NCBI GenBank assembly: GCA_028564925.1
Contig: CM053029.1
Location: forward strand, 36,320,026-36,384,025
Direction: 5' to 3'
DNA from: Lithobates sylvaticus
Lineage: Eukaryota; Chordata; Amphibia; Anura; Ranidae
DNA: 64,000 bases
The number at the start of each line of letters is the position of its first letter. The stretch's first letter is position 1. The translations under genes and the position numbers were made by a program. Positions 1 to 64,000 of this stretch are shown here, one piece after another. The notes beneath the pieces were generated by a model, which searched no databases, had not been told where the DNA came from, and was given only the letters and a program-made list of their open reading frames with translations.

Positions 1-120
1 TCAGGGTCTCCCCTTACAAGTGGGTCCCCGTCAGGGTCTCCCCTTACGGGTGGGTCCCCGTCAGGGTCTCCCCTTACGAGTGTGTCCCAGCCGGAGTCTC
101 GCCTTGCGCGCGGGTCCCCC
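1..120. repeat. 30-bp tandem array running off the left edge
   Basis: Four 30-bp units with the core CAGGGTCTCCCCTTAC and GTGGGTCCCC. The last is diverged. The array probably continues to the left of the window. Confidence 0.8.
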
Positions 121-920
121 CTCACATGAGAATCCTCATGAGAGTCCCCCCTATCAGTTGAGACCATAGGTAACCTCTGATGACCTTGATCTTGAATCTG
201 TGTGCATTGAGGATAGACCACTGACCCTAGCTGTGGGCCGGGCGTGGCCCGCGGGCCATAAATTGGAGACCCTTGCCTTGGTATATTGGAGCACCATTTG
301 AAATAACTGGCCTAGCAATGCAAATATGTAAATGGGCCCTAAGGGCATGTTAATTGGGTTGGTGCCATTTGTTTGTGCCTCTGCCCCTCCCACAAGGTCT
401 CCCTCGTGGTTGGATTTCCATTTCTGAGCTATGGAGAGAACCGAGTTTGGAGAATTCCATCGATTGGAAGAAACCTGAATCCGGCAACCAACTAAAACTC
501 AAATACCAGCTGTGGGTGGAGTGGGCCTTTAAATAATTCCCAAATACCAGAGACCCGGGAGGAGAACACTGACAGCCCACTTCAAGTTCTAAAAGCTGGT
601 AGAATTTCAGGAATTCTTCCATGGGGTCAGTATAATACCCAGTGAGCCGGCTAGGCTGAAGAGCTTACAGTCTAATAGGTGGGGGGGAGGCTGGGAATTG
701 TAGCAGACGTATGGCAACAAGAAGAACATTTTGCCTCTGTGATAGAAATCAGTACTTATTCCATCCTCCGTATCCGGAACATTTTATATCAAACGGACAG
801 ACAGCAAAATATTATTATCCAGAGGAAATCCATTTCCTGACAGCGAGCTGAATAAATATCTGACTCAGAATAGCTACAGAAACATCCTGAGAGCAACTTC
901 CTGGCCAGATTACACGACTC
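121..920. other. Unannotated stretch upstream of the 45-bp array
   Basis: No exon, transposon end or tandem repeat is recognised here. It should be 5' flank or 5' UTR intron of ARHGEF15, because a splice acceptor follows at 1351. The short open frames have no recognisable domain. Confidence 0.5.
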
Positions 921-925
921 TCACC

Positions 926-1320
926 CCCTTCTATATGTGTCACCCTGCAGGAGGAGAACAGACTCATATCCCCTTCTATATGTGTCACCCTGCAGGAGGA
1001 GAACAGACTCCTACCCCCTTCTATATGTGTCACCCTGCAGGAGGAGAACAGACTCCTATCCCCTTCTATATGTGTCACCCTGCAGGAGGAGAACAGACTC
1101 CTATCCCCTTCTATATGTGTCACCCTGCAGGAGGAGTACAGACTCCTATCCCCTTCTATATGTGTCACCCTGCAGGAGGAGTACAGACTCCTATCCCCTT
1201 CTATATGTGTCACCCTGCAGGAGGAGAACAGACTCCTATCCCCTTCTATATGTGTCACCCTGCAGGAGGAGAACAGACTCCTATCCCCTTCTATATGTGT
1301 CACCCTGCAGGAGGAGAACA
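926..1320. repeat. 45-bp minisatellite just upstream of the first coding exon
   Basis: About nine copies of a 45-bp unit (cores CCCCTTCTATATGTGTCACC and CTGCAGGAGGAGAACAGACT), nearly identical. Since 45 is divisible by three, long frames are open on both strands; these are not genes. Each unit has a pyrimidine-rich stretch followed by CTGCAG|G, which resembles a 3' splice site. The array ends about 30 bases before the true acceptor. Confidence 0.95.
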
Positions 1321-1364
1321 TTGCTCTAATCTCATGTTTTCTTTCTCTTAGGTCCTCCTCCAAG

Positions 1365-1385
1365 ATGTGCCATCATCCCGCGTGA
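1365..1385 (+). promoter_or_regulatory. Short upstream ORF in the ARHGEF15 5' leader
   Basis: An ATG at 1365 opens six codons (MCHHPA) and stops with TGA at 1383, 15 bases before the gene's own ATG. It lies in the same exon, so every transcript using this acceptor carries it. A short uORF this close could lower translation of the main frame; that role is inference. Confidence 0.45.
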
Positions 1386-1400
1386 CAATACCGGGAAGCC

Positions 1401-62450
<61,050 letters not shown>

Positions 62451-62539
62451 GTACAGACGTGTTACATGGATGAGGAAGTGTTGCATATATGTTGACATAG
62501 TATGTCTTGAAGTTGGGAAAGGAAAATTCCAAAACTATT

Positions 62540-64000
62540 ATATATATTTTATTTATATAGCTCTGACATATACCGCAGTGCTGTACAGAGAACACTGAGC
62601 CCCAGTCACATCAGTCTCTGAACCAGAGGAGCTTACACTCTAATGCCCCCTCCACAGTCACACACTATTATTATTATACATTTATATTAGGGCTGTTACT
62701 GATTACAATTTTTGTGTTCGACTAATCAAATTTTTATTTTTTTTAATCGATTAATCAACTAATTTCAATTAATTATAACGCACATACAGATCCAACTACT
62801 TTTAGCTGATCTCCTTGCATTGCAACTCTGCATTAGTCAGTGGTAAATGTGGTATACACTATATACAATCACCCGACACTAGTTAGTTTCCACAATCCAT
62901 GACTTAACTTCACAGTTCACACAAATATATGTTTTAAATTCAAACTGTAGCACTGACGTAAGTCATTTTTTTTTTTTTTTTTTGTTCTTTTTTTTTTTTT
63001 TTTTCCACAGTAGCGTGACAATCCCTCCACCTCCGGTCTAACTAATCACTCTCACCTTATGGCATGGACCCCTGTGCAAACAGGTGGTCATGCCAGCGGG
63101 TATCAAAAGGTCTCCTTAGATCTCAGCAAGGACGCCAGGCCATGGGTAGAAAGAAAAGATCTAAGTGCTCACCGCTTAAGTATAAGATTTAATTTTTGTG
63201 TTCAAACACAAACTACTCACATAAAGATGATAAAAACACAGCATGTAAAACCGACAATCGTGTTAGTTCCGTAGGGCAGCAGCAGGTGACGTCATGCGTA
63301 GCTCCTCCCCCGTACGCGTTACGTTCAATCAGAACTTCGACGTCACCGGACTCCTCCCCCCTTCCCTTCGTTAGCAAACAGAGGCACTTGGGGAAGGGTG
63401 GGGGAGGAGTCCGGTGATGTCGATGTCCGTGACGTCACCGGATCTCCGACGGAACTCCCTGAAGACCCGGAAGCCAGCGGAGAGGTTTTGATTGATCAAA
63501 AGAATTAACGATTAATCGAGGAATTAAGCCCTAATTTATATAGCTCTGACATATACCACAGTGCTGTACAGAGAACACTGAGCCAGTCACATCAATCTCT
63601 GTACCAGAGGAGCTTACACTCTAATGTCACCCCCACAGTCACACACTATTATACATTTCTATAGCTCTGACATATACCGCAGTGCTGTACAGAGAACACT
63701 GAGCCGGTCACAGTCTCTGAACCAGAGGAGCTTACACTCTAATGTCACCCCCCCCACAGTCACACACTATTATACATGTATATAGCCCTGACATATACCG
63801 CAGTGCTGTACAGAGAACACTGAGCCAGTCCCATCAGTCTCTGAACCAGAGGAGCTTACACTCTAATGCCCCCCCACAGTCACACACTAGTATACATTTT
63901 ATATAGCTCTGACATATACCGCAGTGCTGTACAGAGAACACTGAGCCAGTCACAGTCTCTGAACCAGAGGAGCTTACACTCTAATGTCCCCCCACAGTCA
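62540..64000 (-). repeat. Tandem SINE-like repeat, interrupted by a miniature element
   Basis: Units of about 120 bp (CTCTGACATATACCGCAGTG, GAACACTGAGCCAGTCACAT, GAGGAGCTTACACTCTAATG) at 62555, 63540, 63665, 63785 and 63905, continuing off the window. This is the reverse strand of the 42956-43770 array. An unrelated element occupies 62692-63533. Confidence 0.9.
62692..63533. mobile_element. Miniature transposon, TTAGGGCT...AGCCCTAA family
   Basis: The left end TTAGGGCTGTTACTGATTAC and right end TTAATCGAGGAATTAAGCCCTAA are inverted (first nine bases), with ATCGATTAATC blocks at both ends. Flanking TTTATA occurs at both borders. Inside are T runs near 62967-63004 and an inverted pair (CCGGACTCCTCCCCC / GGGGGAGGAGTCCGG). 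It resembles a widespread vertebrate hAT-type family (inference). Confidence 0.75.

Overview
The window looks like nuclear DNA of a large-genome frog, most likely ranid (inference). The reasons are a vertebrate-type split gene with GT-AG introns, several vertebrate Tc1 transposon lineages, L1 fragments, a Ty3/Gypsy element, and dense miniature transposons whose ends I associate with ranid frogs. There is no prokaryotic or organellar character.

One host gene spans the window on the + strand: ARHGEF15 (ephexin-5 / Vsm-RhoGEF), a Rho guanine-nucleotide exchange factor. Nine exons can be joined in frame (1352-1809, 47060-48214, 55364-55394, 55799-55854, 59853-60097, 60285-60445, 60696-60848, 61630-61759, 62376-62450). 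They give 805 codons, from the start methionine into the DH (RhoGEF) domain. The rest of DH and the PH region lie beyond the right edge. Intron 1 is about 45 kb.

The rest is repeats. From left to right: a 30-bp array; a 45-bp array abutting exon 1; a hAT-like miniature element filled by a 32-bp minisatellite (1951-3544); a solo LTR fossil; head-to-head Tc1 pieces split by a TTAA element that holds 21-bp arrays (4488-7272); miniature elements and an L1 ORF2 fragment (7.6-11 kb); a 360-bp duplication cluster and a 61-bp array (11.8-14.6 kb); TTAA elements (15.5-17.2 kb); a Tc1 whose transposase DNA became a 45-bp minisatellite (17.3-19.25 kb); an element carrying a 77-bp array (20.2-22.4 kb); a 52-bp array (22.5-23.8 kb); a Tc1 with three nested insertions (24.0-27.5 kb); GC-rich and degenerate arrays (29.2-32.9 kb); two more Tc1 copies; G-rich, AT-rich and palindromic DNA (36.4-42.4 kb); SINE-like repeats in tandem; and a 32/36-bp array before exon 2.

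Intron 2 holds a second copy of the same hAT-like/32-bp minisatellite element. A young Ty3/Gypsy retrotransposon with two LTRs identical by eye is inserted in it (49536-54331). Introns 4, 6, 7 and 8 are each largely or wholly minisatellite; intron 6 is little else.

The main theme is that minisatellites repeatedly arise inside miniature DNA transposons, and once inside transposase coding DNA, and that such arrays now make up most of the introns of a regulatory gene. Some carry splice-site-like motifs close to real exons. I found no operon-like or CRISPR system and no second host gene that I can support. Most long open frames here are side effects of repeats whose unit length is a multiple of three or which lack stops.
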